A stretch of 64,000 nucleotides of DNA from Mucilaginibacter xinganensis (lineage in GTDB: Bacteria; Bacteroidota; Bacteroidia; Sphingobacteriales; Sphingobacteriaceae), in the NCBI GenBank assembly GCA_026225055.1, contig JAMFSA010000194.1, forward strand, positions 62,001-126,000, written 5' to 3'. A model generated the notes under the pieces. It made no database searches. It saw nothing but the letters and a program-made list of their open reading frames with translations, and was not told where the DNA came from. The position numbers and the translations under genes are program-made. Shown in pieces: positions 55,510 to 64,000 of this stretch; the stretch's first letter is position 1, and each line of letters starts with the position of its first letter.

Positions 55510-55794
55510 TTAGATCCATAATGTCGCCTTCTCGTCTTTCGTCAAGTCAAAAGGCAGTTGCGTAGCGATCCAATTACTGATAAGCTCAACATAGGGGCTG
55601 CTGGCCAGTTCAGGGAACCTCCCGGCCGAGATAAACCAGAGCGTCAGGAAATCTTCCTTAATATGCCAGGCTTTTTGCCTGCGCACGGCATTGACACTGA
55701 TCTCGCGGAGTAAGCGCATGACCAAGGCTTTTTCTTTAGCCGGAAGCTGTATCTCCCGGCACGCCTTGCGGTAAACCTGGCTTAGGCAATTCAT
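55510..55794 (-). CDS. Small helical protein between oxoamine synthase and RteC
   Basis: 94 residues from the ATG overlapping the synthase stop (ATGA); an upstream start would lie within the synthase gene. Cys and Trp-rich helices (KAWHIKEDFLTLWFISAG). No family recognised. Translational coupling suggests a joint function. Confidence 0.62.
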   Translation of the reverse strand: MNCLSQVYRKACREIQLPAKEKALVMRLLREISVNAVRRQKAWHIKEDFLTLWFISAGRFPELASSPYVELISNWIATQLPFDLTKDEKATLWI

Positions 55795-57020
55795 AGGTGA
55801 TACTCCCTTTTGATATCCCCCCATACATTCAGCACCTCGTCCAAATGCGCCTTCGTATGCATCGCCGTCACACCCATCCTGATCCGCGCGTCTTTCAGCG
55901 AAACCGCCGGGTAGTTGATCTGGTTGGCATATACGCCTTTCTGCTGCATCGCATGGCAGATCTTGGCGTTCTTGATCTTGTCGCCGATTCTTACCGGAAA
56001 AATAGCGGATTGCGTATCGCCTATGTTCAGGCCTAAGCTCAGCAGGCCATGCCTGAAGTATTTGATGTTGTCATGCAGTATGGACATCCATAAGGGTTCT
56101 TCATCAACCAATTCTATGGCTTTTACAATTGACAGGCTTGCGGGCGACAGTGAAGCGGAAAACAGGTGTTGCCTGCTCTGGTATTTTAAGTAGTTCACCA
56201 TTTCTTCGCTGGCTACCACGTAGCCGCCGATATGCCCGAACGTTTTGCTGAAGGTACCGGTGATCAGATCAATATCGTTCCAGGCATCACAAGTTTCGAT
56301 CAGTCCCCTGCCCGTCTCGCCGATCACACCCGTGCCATGCGCGTCGTCAACCATCAATCTTGCACCGTATTTTTTGCACAGCGCGATAATATTACGTAGT
56401 GGCGCCAGGTCGCCATCCTGTGAATAGACCCCGTCGATCACCACCAGCACCAGCGGGTGCTTGCCTTTTGACATTTTCAGGATATGTTCATAGGCCCCAA
56501 GGTCATTATGCTTGACTGTTTTGCGGTTCACCAATTGGCAGCCTTCCATGACGCTCGTGTGTACGCCGGCATCGAGTATGACCAGGTCTTGTTTGGTCAG
56601 GATACATTGCAGCGATGCACTGTTGGAGGTGTAGCCGGTAGTGTAGATGATGGCGTGTTCTTTCCGGAAGAAGCCGGCGATCTTACTTTCCAGCAGGGCA
56701 TGGTAATCGTAGTGCCCGCCGATGGCAGGGGATGCACCGGCGCCGGAGCCATATTTCATGATACCTTCTATAGCAGCTTGTTTCACGGCAGGGTGTTGGG
56801 TAAAGCCTAAATAATCATTGGAAACGAGGCTGATCATTTTTTTGCCGGCCATTTGAATGACGGGGCCGCAGCCGGAGGTGGTGACCAGCCGGTAGTTGAG
56901 TTGGCCCTTGATGGTTTGGTCATTGAGGTAGGCCTGGAAGAGTTTGGCTCTTGCCCAGGCATCCATTCCGGCGATGTATTCGAAGTCGCGGAAACTGTTG
57001 TTGTCAAAATTTTGCTTCAT
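55791..57020 (-). CDS. Alpha-oxoamine synthase (BioF/SPT/KBL-like PLP enzyme)
   Basis: 409 residues from the ATG of MKQNFDNN. Family marks: SNDYLGFTQHP, GSGAGASPAIGGHYDYH, VDDAHGTGVIGETGRG and the PLP lysine in GTFSKTFGHIGGYV (about 260), then QHLFSASLSP. These enzymes condense an amino acid with an acyl-CoA: BioF (biotin), serine palmitoyltransferase (sphingolipids), KBL or CqsA-type signal synthesis. Substrate cannot be told here; no bio genes are near. Its operon partners (small protein and RteC) suggest a special role. Confidence 0.88.
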   Translation of the reverse strand: MKQNFDNNSFRDFEYIAGMDAWARAKLFQAYLNDQTIKGQLNYRLVTTSGCGPVIQMAGKKMISLVSNDYLGFTQHPAVKQAAIEGIMKYGSGAGASPAIGGHYDYHALLESKIAGFFRKEHAIIYTTGYTSNSASLQCILTKQDLVILDAGVHTSVMEGCQLVNRKTVKHNDLGAYEHILKMSKGKHPLVLVVIDGVYSQDGDLAPLRNIIALCKKYGARLMVDDAHGTGVIGETGRGLIETCDAWNDIDLITGTFSKTFGHIGGYVVASEEMVNYLKYQSRQHLFSASLSPASLSIVKAIELVDEEPLWMSILHDNIKYFRHGLLSLGLNIGDTQSAIFPVRIGDKIKNAKICHAMQQKGVYANQINYPAVSLKDARIRMGVTAMHTKAHLDEVLNVWGDIKREYHL

Positions 57021-57223
57021 GGTCTTACTGATTTTGAAGCAAAGCAAGTAGTTTCGGGGCCGGGTGAAGAGTGTTAACACTCCGGATACACCATGAGCAA
57101 TTGGGACACCCTGCCATTACTCCCAAAATTACACTCCTGTAATTTCAAGATTATCGGACACATTAGATAGTGAGACAGAAATAGAGGAATTAAAGAGCAT
57201 TAGTTTAGGACAAAAATTGCGGC

Positions 57224-58591
57224 TTATCTACTTAATACATAGTTTGCGAGATATGCCAGACAAATTACCCCTAAGATATACTGGGTTATGATTAATATGA
57301 TGCCTGTCCAACTGCCTATCTTTATTTCTTTTAATTCGAGCTTTAGGCCCCAGAATATAAATGCAGTATATAAAAAAGTTCCTGGAAGTTGATACAAAAA
57401 ACGCGCGAACTTGCTTGAACCTGCTTTATTTAAGACAAAGGTTTTTGGTACATATACCTTTTGTAACTGATTTAAAAAAATTGTGTTGCACATAAAGAAA
57501 AACACAAAAAGAGCAAGACTTATCAAAAAGATGCGGTCCTTACTATACCCATAATCCCACCAGGATTTAGACAGCCAGTTCAGAAACCAATGATGATCAT
57601 GTAATAAGCGCAATTCCTGAAATTTTTTATCTTGGAATTCGTATTTCTCAGTTAATCCTGCATCCCTTAGCGCCTTGAGAAGTTGCTGGTAAAGAATAGC
57701 CGCCTGTTCATAAGTTTGCGAATTGCTCACCACAATGTTTATACGATCAAATGGAATAGCTAACTTAATTAAGTCGGTATTTGATAATATTAGCGTCTTA
57801 TAACGGTTATTAAAGTCGATTTGCCTGAAATCAACTACCCCCTGGCAATCTGAAAGATCTAAATTTGTCAGATAGATTGTGTCCGGCAGTTGACAGTGAT
57901 GAAGATCCAGTGACTTTATAGAAGAATTCTCGATCTTGAATTTCTTAAAAAAATTTGCGCCACTTAAATCCAGTGTATCAATCCGTGAGTTTTTTATTAA
58001 TATCGAATTTGAACTCAACTGGGCATCAAAGAATTTCGCTTTGAACCCTATCAGATTAATTCCCCTGACCGGCGGTGCATTGCTAGGAAATAGAAGGAGA
58101 TCGGATAACCACCCCGTCACCCAAATTTGTCGGTCTTTTAATTCTAAAGAATCCTTTTTGGTAATACTGATGGTGTCAGCCACAGTATATACAACAATTG
58201 ATTTGTCAAGATCGACGTAATTAACAACCAAATCATGGCATCGGTCAGCAATAGAAGCTGTATGATCTCTGAAATTCACACGCGCTGAATCAATATCTTG
58301 CATTTGCATGATTTCATCGGTAACGGGGAATTCCTTGTTTTGAAATCGACTCTGATCTTGGACTGGTATATCAGTTACCTCAACTGTGGACCTTGGGTAA
58401 TTTAGGATGAATACTGAATCAGTAGTGTATACCCTTTTATCATTTAAATTAATAGTGTTACGCAGATTATATTTTTGAGCATATAATTTTCCGGCAGAAG
58501 TCGCAATGATTATAACAAAAAGCGCAAAAACGGGCTTTTTTTGTGTAAACAAATGATTACCTATAAGATATTTACTTCTGGTTTTCAACAA
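57224..58591 (-). CDS. Exported/membrane protein with pentapeptide-like region and C-terminal TM bundle
   Basis: 455 residues. A signal or anchor (FALFVIIIATSAGKLYA), then beta-rich N-terminal region, then repeated short strands (SRIDTLDLSGANFFKKFKIE, CQLPDTIYLTNLDLSDCQGV) like pentapeptide or right-handed helix turns. The C-terminus has three membrane helices (IFLISLALFVFFFMC, FLYTAFIFWGLKLEL, IILIITQYILGVICLAYLA) that resemble a two-helix ion-channel module. Function is unknown; a channel with an extracellular sensing domain is inference. Confidence 0.62.
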   Translation of the reverse strand: MLKTRSKYLIGNHLFTQKKPVFALFVIIIATSAGKLYAQKYNLRNTINLNDKRVYTTDSVFILNYPRSTVEVTDIPVQDQSRFQNKEFPVTDEIMQMQDIDSARVNFRDHTASIADRCHDLVVNYVDLDKSIVVYTVADTISITKKDSLELKDRQIWVTGWLSDLLLFPSNAPPVRGINLIGFKAKFFDAQLSSNSILIKNSRIDTLDLSGANFFKKFKIENSSIKSLDLHHCQLPDTIYLTNLDLSDCQGVVDFRQIDFNNRYKTLILSNTDLIKLAIPFDRINIVVSNSQTYEQAAILYQQLLKALRDAGLTEKYEFQDKKFQELRLLHDHHWFLNWLSKSWWDYGYSKDRIFLISLALFVFFFMCNTIFLNQLQKVYVPKTFVLNKAGSSKFARFLYQLPGTFLYTAFIFWGLKLELKEIKIGSWTGIILIITQYILGVICLAYLANYVLSR

Positions 58592-58748
58592 AATATATTT
58601 GATATAATTATTGAATCGGATGATCTATTACTCTAATATACAGAATATTAAACTAACATAAATAACTTTTAAAAAGATTTTAATCTTAATTATTTGAAGG
58701 TTTCCGGATACCTTTTCGCACACAGAGTTTGTCGATTACTTAGAATTC

Positions 58749-59843
58749 TCATTTTTTCCGCATAAAACTCCGCACATACGCCAGCATCTTCACCAAAAGC
58801 CCCTCCATTTCCTCCATCATTTTCTCGTCCTTCGGATAAGCTTTCGAAATAATGGTCGTCGCCAATATCTCCTCCCCGTCCGCTGACGAACAAGTGCTGG
58901 CGATCTGCTGGGCCAGCTCCTTAAAACTCGCATCACCGAACAGCTTTTGTTCATGGAGCAACTTGAAGAAGAATGCGATTCGATTCACATACATATTAAA
59001 ACGAAGTTTTAGATAGGGATTTTCTCTCTCATGAGTTTCCACAAAATCTATCTCCTCACCTATCCATTTAATTAATCTCACACTAACCGAATTGGCATCC
59101 ACGTCAAATAAGGGCATGTTGATTTGTGTGTCCTGAAGGACAAGTTTCTCACAATTCGCATATTCCAGCAAGCGCTGCCATTTACCGGTTACGCTATCTG
59201 CCCGTTCCCTGATATATTTTTTACAATAGATGAAAAACCGGTCATCGTTAAAATCGCGCCCTATCAACAGCGACATCAAAGCTTCCGCCGTACTATTACA
59301 ATCGGCATCCGCCCAATCTAAAATATTCAGTTTGGTCACGTAACCCTTTAACCAGTTAAAGTCTCCCCTGTTCAGCGTTTCCTTTGCATCGGTAAATCGT
59401 TTAAAAGGAATTCCGGCGATGTCGATCAGTTTTTCGTTGACGCCCTGTTCCTGCATGATCGTTTTATGCTTTATCCAGGTAGCGTCAAGTCCCTCTTTTT
59501 GCAGTGCTATAAAAGCCTTCGGTAATTTGAGGTTGGGCCTGATCTCATTGGGCAAGATCTGTTCAACCGCAGCTAACAGATCAATCAATACCATGGTATC
59601 CGGATTTACAGTCCCGGTCGCTTCATATAAAATATCACAAATATTAACGAGTTTACTTAAAGTATTAAAATGGAAGGTATCGCGCTGCGTGAAGTTACCA
59701 ATCGCGTTCAGGCCATAAATGATGTCTTTTTCCAACCTCTTGGATTCCACCAGCAAATTGTGATTGGGTTTAGCCTTGTCTAACGATTTGCCATTAGCAA
59801 TTTCGTCAGCAATTGATTTCAGGTAATCAGTTTCTGTATTCAT
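58749..59843 (-). CDS. Helical conserved hypothetical protein
   Basis: 364 residues, mostly helical, cytosolic. The C-terminal part (NRIAFFFKLLHEQKLFGDAS, Q-Q-I-A-S-T-C-S-S, ISKAYPKDEKMMEEMEGLL) resembles the tail of proteins often encoded near RteC and conjugative elements in Bacteroidota, but the match is by eye only. No signal peptide. Confidence 0.58.
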   Translation of the reverse strand: MNTETDYLKSIADEIANGKSLDKAKPNHNLLVESKRLEKDIIYGLNAIGNFTQRDTFHFNTLSKLVNICDILYEATGTVNPDTMVLIDLLAAVEQILPNEIRPNLKLPKAFIALQKEGLDATWIKHKTIMQEQGVNEKLIDIAGIPFKRFTDAKETLNRGDFNWLKGYVTKLNILDWADADCNSTAEALMSLLIGRDFNDDRFFIYCKKYIRERADSVTGKWQRLLEYANCEKLVLQDTQINMPLFDVDANSVSVRLIKWIGEEIDFVETHERENPYLKLRFNMYVNRIAFFFKLLHEQKLFGDASFKELAQQIASTCSSADGEEILATTIISKAYPKDEKMMEEMEGLLVKMLAYVRSFMRKK

Positions 59844-60298
59844 AGGTCGGTGTTAGGTTTAGTAAATCGCACAGCAACAGAGCACTCCGGGCAGCGGCAA
59901 AAAAATTAACAGGAAAATTGATTGAAGTGTTGGACAGACAGCGCTATAAGTTCGGATGACTTATATTACTGTGTAAAAGCGGCGGGAATCATTTGAGATA
60001 GATACAACTGGGTACCGCAAAGAACCCACAAACTAAAACAAAGAGGACGCCCGCGCTTTCGCACAGGCGTTACAGATTGTTTCTTGTTTGATATTTGAAT
60101 TTTGCGGTTTCGTTGTATCAAGAAAGCGTTGTAACGCTAAAATATGATGTAATTAAAAATGTCTATCCGTTTCTTATGTTGTTTATTTGAGCAAATATAA
60201 GGTAATAAAATTCTGTTAATAAACTCCTTTTTCAAAATCGCTGTTTCAGCGATAAAATCTGCGTTGTTAATTTCTGTTTGTTTCCATATTAAATGATT
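59844..60298. other. Intergenic region without a gene
   Basis: About 455 bases. Contains a GC-rich stretch (near 60048-60075, GCCCGCGCTTTCGCACAGGC) in an AT background and no open frame with protein-like content. No tRNA-like fold seen. Confidence 0.35.
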
Positions 60299-60610
60299 TT
60301 AAGTTAGGTTATAATTTGTTAAAAGCTCGTGATACACATGGACCTCGTGCTGCGCTTTTACCCTTTGAACAAAGTGACCTTTCCCCTGATAGGAGGAAAT
60401 GAACCCTAACACTTTTAATTCGTTGTAAGCTTTTTCGATCACATTTTTAGATACGTCCAAGGCAACACAAAAATCATGTATCGACGGCAGGTGATCTCCA
60501 TCACGAATCTGCTCGGTTTCGACCCCGTATATAATTGCATCTATCACCTGCCTGTATTTTGGCTTCATAGACTTCTCATCAATGCGTACGATCTTCAAAT
60601 AATTTTTCAT
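60299..60610 (-). CDS. Short GntR-family (YtrA-type) regulator
   Basis: 103 residues. The winged HTH is clear: LPSIHDFCVALDVSKNVIEK and GFISSYQGKGHFVQ. The short C-terminus fits YtrA-type regulators that lack a ligand domain. A strong Shine-Dalgarno (GGAGG, complement of 60623-60627) precedes the start, rare in this window. The first about 12 residues (MKNYLKIVRIDE) are nearly identical to those of the retropepsin encoded just upstream. Confidence 0.85.
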   Translation of the reverse strand: MKNYLKIVRIDEKSMKPKYRQVIDAIIYGVETEQIRDGDHLPSIHDFCVALDVSKNVIEKAYNELKVLGFISSYQGKGHFVQRVKAQHEVHVYHELLTNYNLT

Positions 60611-60660
60611 GTGCTATTCGTTCCTCCTTAATAATTTGTTGACTGTCGATAATCGAATTG

Positions 60661-61722
60661 CTAAAACTGTTGGTTAAACGATTGGTTAGGTTTCATATAA
60701 ATTCTTTTGTTGGCATAGTCCATGATCAGGTTAAAGCGGCTAATAATATCGATTCCTAAAATTCCCATATAACCGTCTGCCCCTTTTGATTCGGGGTCGG
60801 AAACAAGAATCAAAGGCACCATTGAAATAGATAATTGTTTAATAAGTACCGCGTCAACTGTTGCCTGCTCACTTCTAAAGGATAAGCCGATACCCATTCC
60901 TGAACCCGCCGAGTTAACTTTGACTTTTTGTTTAATGGAGTGGTATTTATTAAAGTCTGCAGTGATCAGCAACGATATGGCTGCACCTAGATCAAACATG
61001 ACTTTCCCGCTTAGCAATTCGCCATTAGGAAGCTTTATACTCGCATTGATATGGGGTATGTCACCATTAATGAATTCAAAAGGTATGCATTGATACCCCG
61101 TGGTATCTACATCTTTGACAGCATTAAAAAGAGAGATTTTTTTATTATCAAAGTTTATAGCCGTGACAAAATTATTCAGTATATCAAAACCAATTACGCC
61201 ATCCAGCGGTACATTTGTCGTGGTCGCAAAAGGCTTGTAATTAAAAATTACCGCGTCAATATGTCCAATCTTTATATTTCCGGTTTTGATCTGTTGATCT
61301 GGTACCATTATATTTTTTTGAACTCCGCCCATGCCGCCCACATCAATTGGCTGGTGTGGCAACTTACTCAACCCGATCCTTTCTGCTACTGCGGAATCGA
61401 TTGAGGTGTAGGTTGCACCGGAATCAAACATGAGGTCGAGCGTATCGCTGGTCGCTATTTGTACTTTCACATGCATATATTTCCATTTAAGAGCAAATGG
61501 AATGACCGTAACCTGGGCCTTGACAGGGGCCGCCAGGAGAACACTCAGAAAGCAGATGATTACTGCTCCTTTTATGTAATAGATAGATGCCAGTTTGAGC
61601 GGCCGGCGACCATTTTCCCTTACCTCCGTTTTTGCGTACTGCTGGATAAGCGCAGTCCACTGGTGATTTTTCGGTATCGGCGAGCCTTGGTCGATTTTAA
61701 CGATTTTCAAATAATTTTTCAT
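60661..61722 (-). CDS. Retropepsin-like aspartic protease with GntR-derived N-terminus
   Basis: 353 residues. Two lobes with active-site motifs: LMFDSGATYTSID (Asp100) and VMFDLGAAISLL (Asp244), plus GVIGFDILNNF and GILGIDIISRF, the pattern of two-domain bacterial retropepsin-like proteases. A hydrophobic segment (GAVIICFLSVLLAAPVKAQ, about 52-70) would export or anchor it. Residues 1-40 (MKNYLKIVKIDQGSPIPK...) resemble the start of the GntR regulator at 60299, and the DNA is similar too. The second-lobe Asp-Leu-Gly replaces the usual Asp-Thr/Ser-Gly. Ends 50 bases before gntR. Confidence 0.8.
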   Translation of the reverse strand: MKNYLKIVKIDQGSPIPKNHQWTALIQQYAKTEVRENGRRPLKLASIYYIKGAVIICFLSVLLAAPVKAQVTVIPFALKWKYMHVKVQIATSDTLDLMFDSGATYTSIDSAVAERIGLSKLPHQPIDVGGMGGVQKNIMVPDQQIKTGNIKIGHIDAVIFNYKPFATTTNVPLDGVIGFDILNNFVTAINFDNKKISLFNAVKDVDTTGYQCIPFEFINGDIPHINASIKLPNGELLSGKVMFDLGAAISLLITADFNKYHSIKQKVKVNSAGSGMGIGLSFRSEQATVDAVLIKQLSISMVPLILVSDPESKGADGYMGILGIDIISRFNLIMDYANKRIYMKPNQSFNQQF

Positions 61723-61768
61723 TGGCTATAGTTTCTCCATTGATTAGCTTTACAGCGTAATTCAGATC

Positions 61769-62596
61769 TCATTTAATTTTGATATTCAATTCCGCTCGCC
61801 TAGTGGAATCTACTCGCAAAGTGGAATCCAATTCTCTTATCATTCTTGCAGCATCCTTTATTCCGTTTGCAGCCATCATAGAATTATTCGTCCGGATGCT
61901 ATTTTTTAAGTCCTCGTAACCCTGTGCAGACAGTCCTTTGGCTACACATTCTGTTTTGGTGAATACTAATACCTCCTGATTGTTTTTTACTATTATACCA
62001 TGAAGGATGACATCATCCAGCGATTGAATATATCCCTCCTGTTGTGGGGTGCGCAGACTATCGGGTATTAGACCAAAATATTTGTACTGTCCCCCTTTTA
62101 TATCGACGTAGGTAGTGCCTTTCTTTCTCCTGTTGTAGTTATGATAGGGTATGCCTAGCGGAACTTCAAAAGACAACTCTTTCGGTGACAGGCATTGCTT
62201 ATTGTTACAGGCCATATAGGTCATTTTTACTTTGATTACAGCGCCATCCTTTTTAATACGGACCGCTTGCTGGAATTTCACTTCATGAGTAAAGTAGTCT
62301 GCCTGCATGCCAAAGACTTGATCATATTTGCTTTCCGGCTTGGGCTCGGTGACCTTACCGACCGATTCATAATCCGGCGATTTTAAAAACTCGAATGTTG
62401 TTTTCTGCGGGCCACCCGCCTTTTGATTGACCGAGTAAATATGCCAGCCCTCGTCAATTGTCGCCTTCATGTAAATAACCACCAGGCCGCCCGCTTGCAT
62501 TTTGCTTCCAAAGACCACTTGTACCGGGTTAAATGATTGTGCTTTCGCTGTTATCATACTAGCCAATAGCAACGGAATCATCATTATTCTTTTCAT
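61769..62596 (-). CDS. Exported DsbD-N-terminal-like protein, long form
   Basis: 275 residues; signal peptide MIPLLLASMITAKAQS. The first about 145 residues form a DsbD alpha (DsbC-like) domain: DEGWHIYSVNQKAGGPQKT and MTYMACNNKQCLSPKELSF with the C-x-x-x-x-C pair. The rest (after about 150) is a unique helical tail. No membrane or thioredoxin part, so it cannot relay electrons alone. A close paralogue lies at 62916. Confidence 0.8.
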   Translation of the reverse strand: MKRIMMIPLLLASMITAKAQSFNPVQVVFGSKMQAGGLVVIYMKATIDEGWHIYSVNQKAGGPQKTTFEFLKSPDYESVGKVTEPKPESKYDQVFGMQADYFTHEVKFQQAVRIKKDGAVIKVKMTYMACNNKQCLSPKELSFEVPLGIPYHNYNRRKKGTTYVDIKGGQYKYFGLIPDSLRTPQQEGYIQSLDDVILHGIIVKNNQEVLVFTKTECVAKGLSAQGYEDLKNSIRTNNSMMAANGIKDAARMIRELDSTLRVDSTRRAELNIKIK

Positions 62597-62665
62597 GTTC
62601 TTTAATTATTATCTAATTTATTTATCACTGACCATATTTCGATGGCATCCTCAATGACCGCGGCT

Positions 62666-62866
62666 CTACAGATCTTCTTTCTCTCTGTAATACTTATTGA
62701 CCACAAATAAGATGATCAATGCCATAAGGATCACTATTCCAAAGGATTCGCACGCAGTTGCGGTGATCCTGCCCTCGCTGTGGTAAATTTGATAGCCCCC
62801 GTAGAGTACACCCAAAAGGCAGGCGATCTTTAATGTTTTCCAGTTTTTTTGTGAATACTTTTTCAT
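62666..62866 (-). CDS. Small two-helix membrane protein
   Basis: 66 residues with two membrane helices (IACLLGVLYGGYQIY and GIVILMALIILFVVNKYY) and a cysteine between. Lies between the two DsbD-N-like genes, same strand. Function unknown. Confidence 0.6.
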   Translation of the reverse strand: MKKYSQKNWKTLKIACLLGVLYGGYQIYHSEGRITATACESFGIVILMALIILFVVNKYYREKEDL

Positions 62867-62915
62867 TTGATTAATATTTACTCGTAGGCTATTTTGTCTA
62901 TCGGTGTGAATGTCT

Positions 62916-63362
62916 CTACTTCACCGGTATTTCAAAGGAAATATCTTCCGGCGGCAAGCATTGTTTATTGGTGCAGGCCATATAGGTTAGTTTTCCTTTG
63001 ATCGCCAGGCTGTCCTTTTTGACCCTGAACTTTTGCTGAAATATCACTTCATGATTAAAGTAGTCCACCTGGATGCCAAATACTTCCTCGTATTTTGATT
63101 CCGGCTTCGGTTCCGTGACTTTACCCACCGGTTCATAATCCGCTGATTTCAAAAATTCAAATTGTGTTTTTTGGGGTCCGCCTGGCTTTTGGTTGACCGA
63201 ATAGATATGCCAGCCATCCTGGATGGTGGCTTTCAGGTATACGATTACCAGGCCATTGGCTTCCTTTTTGGCACCGTATGCCCATTTCACCGGGGTGAGG
63301 ATCTGTGATTGCGCTGCCTTGATACTCAGCAGCAGGATCAGTAGTAAAAGCGTTTTTTTCAT
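62916..63362 (-). CDS. Exported DsbD-N-terminal-like protein, short form
   Basis: 148 residues; signal peptide LLILLLSIKAAQSQ. Consists of the DsbD alpha domain only: QDGWHIYSVNQKPGGPQKTQ and LTYMACTNKQCLPPEDISFE. About two thirds identical by eye to the first part of the 61769 protein, so one arose by duplication. Confidence 0.82.
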   Translation of the reverse strand: MKKTLLLLILLLSIKAAQSQILTPVKWAYGAKKEANGLVIVYLKATIQDGWHIYSVNQKPGGPQKTQFEFLKSADYEPVGKVTEPKPESKYEEVFGIQVDYFNHEVIFQQKFRVKKDSLAIKGKLTYMACTNKQCLPPEDISFEIPVK

Positions 63363-63380
63363 ATGTTCATCTTTTTGGGT

Positions 63381-64000
63381 TTATTTATTTTTGTTTATTA
63401 GCGGTGAAAAAGTTGCCGACCAACCGCCTCCAGGGGCCATATTTATGGTGATCGAATCACCTTTTTTAACTTTTAAAATGATGCGCTGGTAATCACTGCC
63501 CACCCGGGCAGCATTTGGACCATCCTGAAAAATCTCGGCCCGGTAGCTTTTTCCGGCTTCCAGGAAATCCAGTTTTATTTTTACAGTACGCGCATCCCAA
63601 TTAGTCATCGCCCCTACAAACCATTGCTGTCCCTTTCTGCGGGCAACCGCGACAAACTCACCAACTTTGCCGTCCAGCGCTACCGTTTCATCCCAGACCG
63701 TAGGGATTTTAGCCAGGTAGTTTAAGTAAACCGGTTCTTTCTCGTAATCGGTAGGCGCGTCCGCCAGCATTTGCAGCGGGGCATAATAGACAGTATACAT
63801 GGCTAATTGATGACAGCGGGTACCCTGGCTCATCGGGTGATCGAAGATGGCCTTCCAGTTAGTTTGGTTATAATTGCGCATGGCGCCGGGGGTATAATCC
63901 ATCCCCCCAGCGAACATGCGGATAAACGGGATCTCTACATCGTGCCGCGGCGAAGTGCCCAGCGAATCGAATTTATCCCATTCCAGGCCTTTGACGCCTT
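63381..64000 (-). CDS. C-terminal part of a GH97 glycoside hydrolase
   Basis: At least 205 residues; the frame continues beyond the right edge, so the start is outside. Visible GH97 features: GVKGLEWDK, TSPRHDVEIPFIRM, GGMDYTPGAMRNY, TRCHQLAMYTVYYAPLQM and the C-terminal beta domain (V-A-R-R-K-G-Q-Q-W-F-V-G-A-M-T-N-W). GH97 enzymes such as SusB act on alpha-glucosides or alpha-galactosides. Ends 18 bases before the short DsbD-like gene. Confidence 0.88.
   Translation of the reverse strand, partial: GVKGLEWDKFDSLGTSPRHDVEIPFIRMFAGGMDYTPGAMRNYNQTNWKAIFDHPMSQGTRCHQLAMYTVYYAPLQMLADAPTDYEKEPVYLNYLAKIPTVWDETVALDGKVGEFVAVARRKGQQWFVGAMTNWDARTVKIKLDFLEAGKSYRAEIFQDGPNAARVGSDYQRIILKVKKGDSITINMAPGGGWSATFSPLINKNK

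Noticed and set aside
1..64000. CRISPR array, rRNA or tRNA genes
   Set aside because: No regularly spaced direct repeats, no conserved rRNA segments and no clear tRNA cloverleaf were seen on reading both strands.

Overview
The window reads as chromosomal DNA of a Bacteroidota bacterium, most likely a Sphingobacteriaceae member (Mucilaginibacter/Pedobacter-like). Signs are many Sec/lipobox proteins with an 'SCKK' start, almost no Shine-Dalgarno sites, candidate promoters of the Bacteroidota TTTG/TAnnTTTG type, a GH97 glycosidase at the right edge, RteC-type proteins, an RRM protein, LytTR and HisKA_2 signalling, and outer-membrane beta-barrel fragments. No rRNA, tRNA or CRISPR array was seen.

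Layout. 0-5.4 kb: an integration zone. A DUF262 protein and a small protein with a class III nucleotidyl-cyclase-like fold form a two-gene unit on the minus strand. The unit is bracketed by two copies of a 17-bp sequence in inverted orientation and lies beside a large serine recombinase and two small DNA-binding-type genes. 5.5-11.5 kb: ordinary accessory genes (MsrA-like, PQQ-type sugar dehydrogenase with DoxX, a possible DUF892 protein, a Crp/Fnr regulator, a seven-repeat lipoprotein). 11.8-18 kb: a tightly packed plus-strand operon with a SpeD-like pyruvoyl decarboxylase, a DUF4178 membrane protein, a small membrane protein, a membrane-fused SpeE-like aminopropyltransferase, a Tat-type FAD oxidoreductase and a polytopic membrane protein. 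This is a coherent polyamine/membrane system and, with the DUF262 unit, one of the two best candidates for unusual biology here. 18-22 kb: oxidoreductase, lipoprotein, DksA-like, cyclophilin, RRM.

22.6-36.9 kb: a mosaic of intact genes and broken ends. It holds a 5'-truncated sigma-54 activator abutting an IS110 stub, four tandem fimbrillin/Mfa2-like lipoproteins (two pairs), a DUF2135 stub, an Hsp70, an esterase that stops exactly where a headless outer-membrane barrel begins, a flavin monooxygenase stub facing an MltG-like stub, a Crp/DUF4267/cupin operon and a headless histidine kinase. 37-48 kb: an exported TPR-CHAT protease downstream of a TPR sensor kinase, several secreted or membrane proteins of unknown function, an IPT-NHL lipoprotein and a LytTR response regulator. 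48-54.5 kb: a decay zone with an integrase stub, two paralogous two-TM proteins in opposite orientation around a frameshifted gene, and frameshifted DnaQ-BRCT, SbcC-tail, unknown and HNH-glycine-zipper genes.

54.6-64 kb: an alpha-oxoamine synthase, small protein and RteC operon; an exported/membrane protein; a helical hypothetical; a GntR regulator whose first about 40 residues are echoed at the start of the neighbouring retropepsin-like protease; two DsbD-N-like paralogues; and the C-terminal end of a GH97 enzyme running off the edge. Family names come from motifs read by eye, without database searches; confidence values reflect that.
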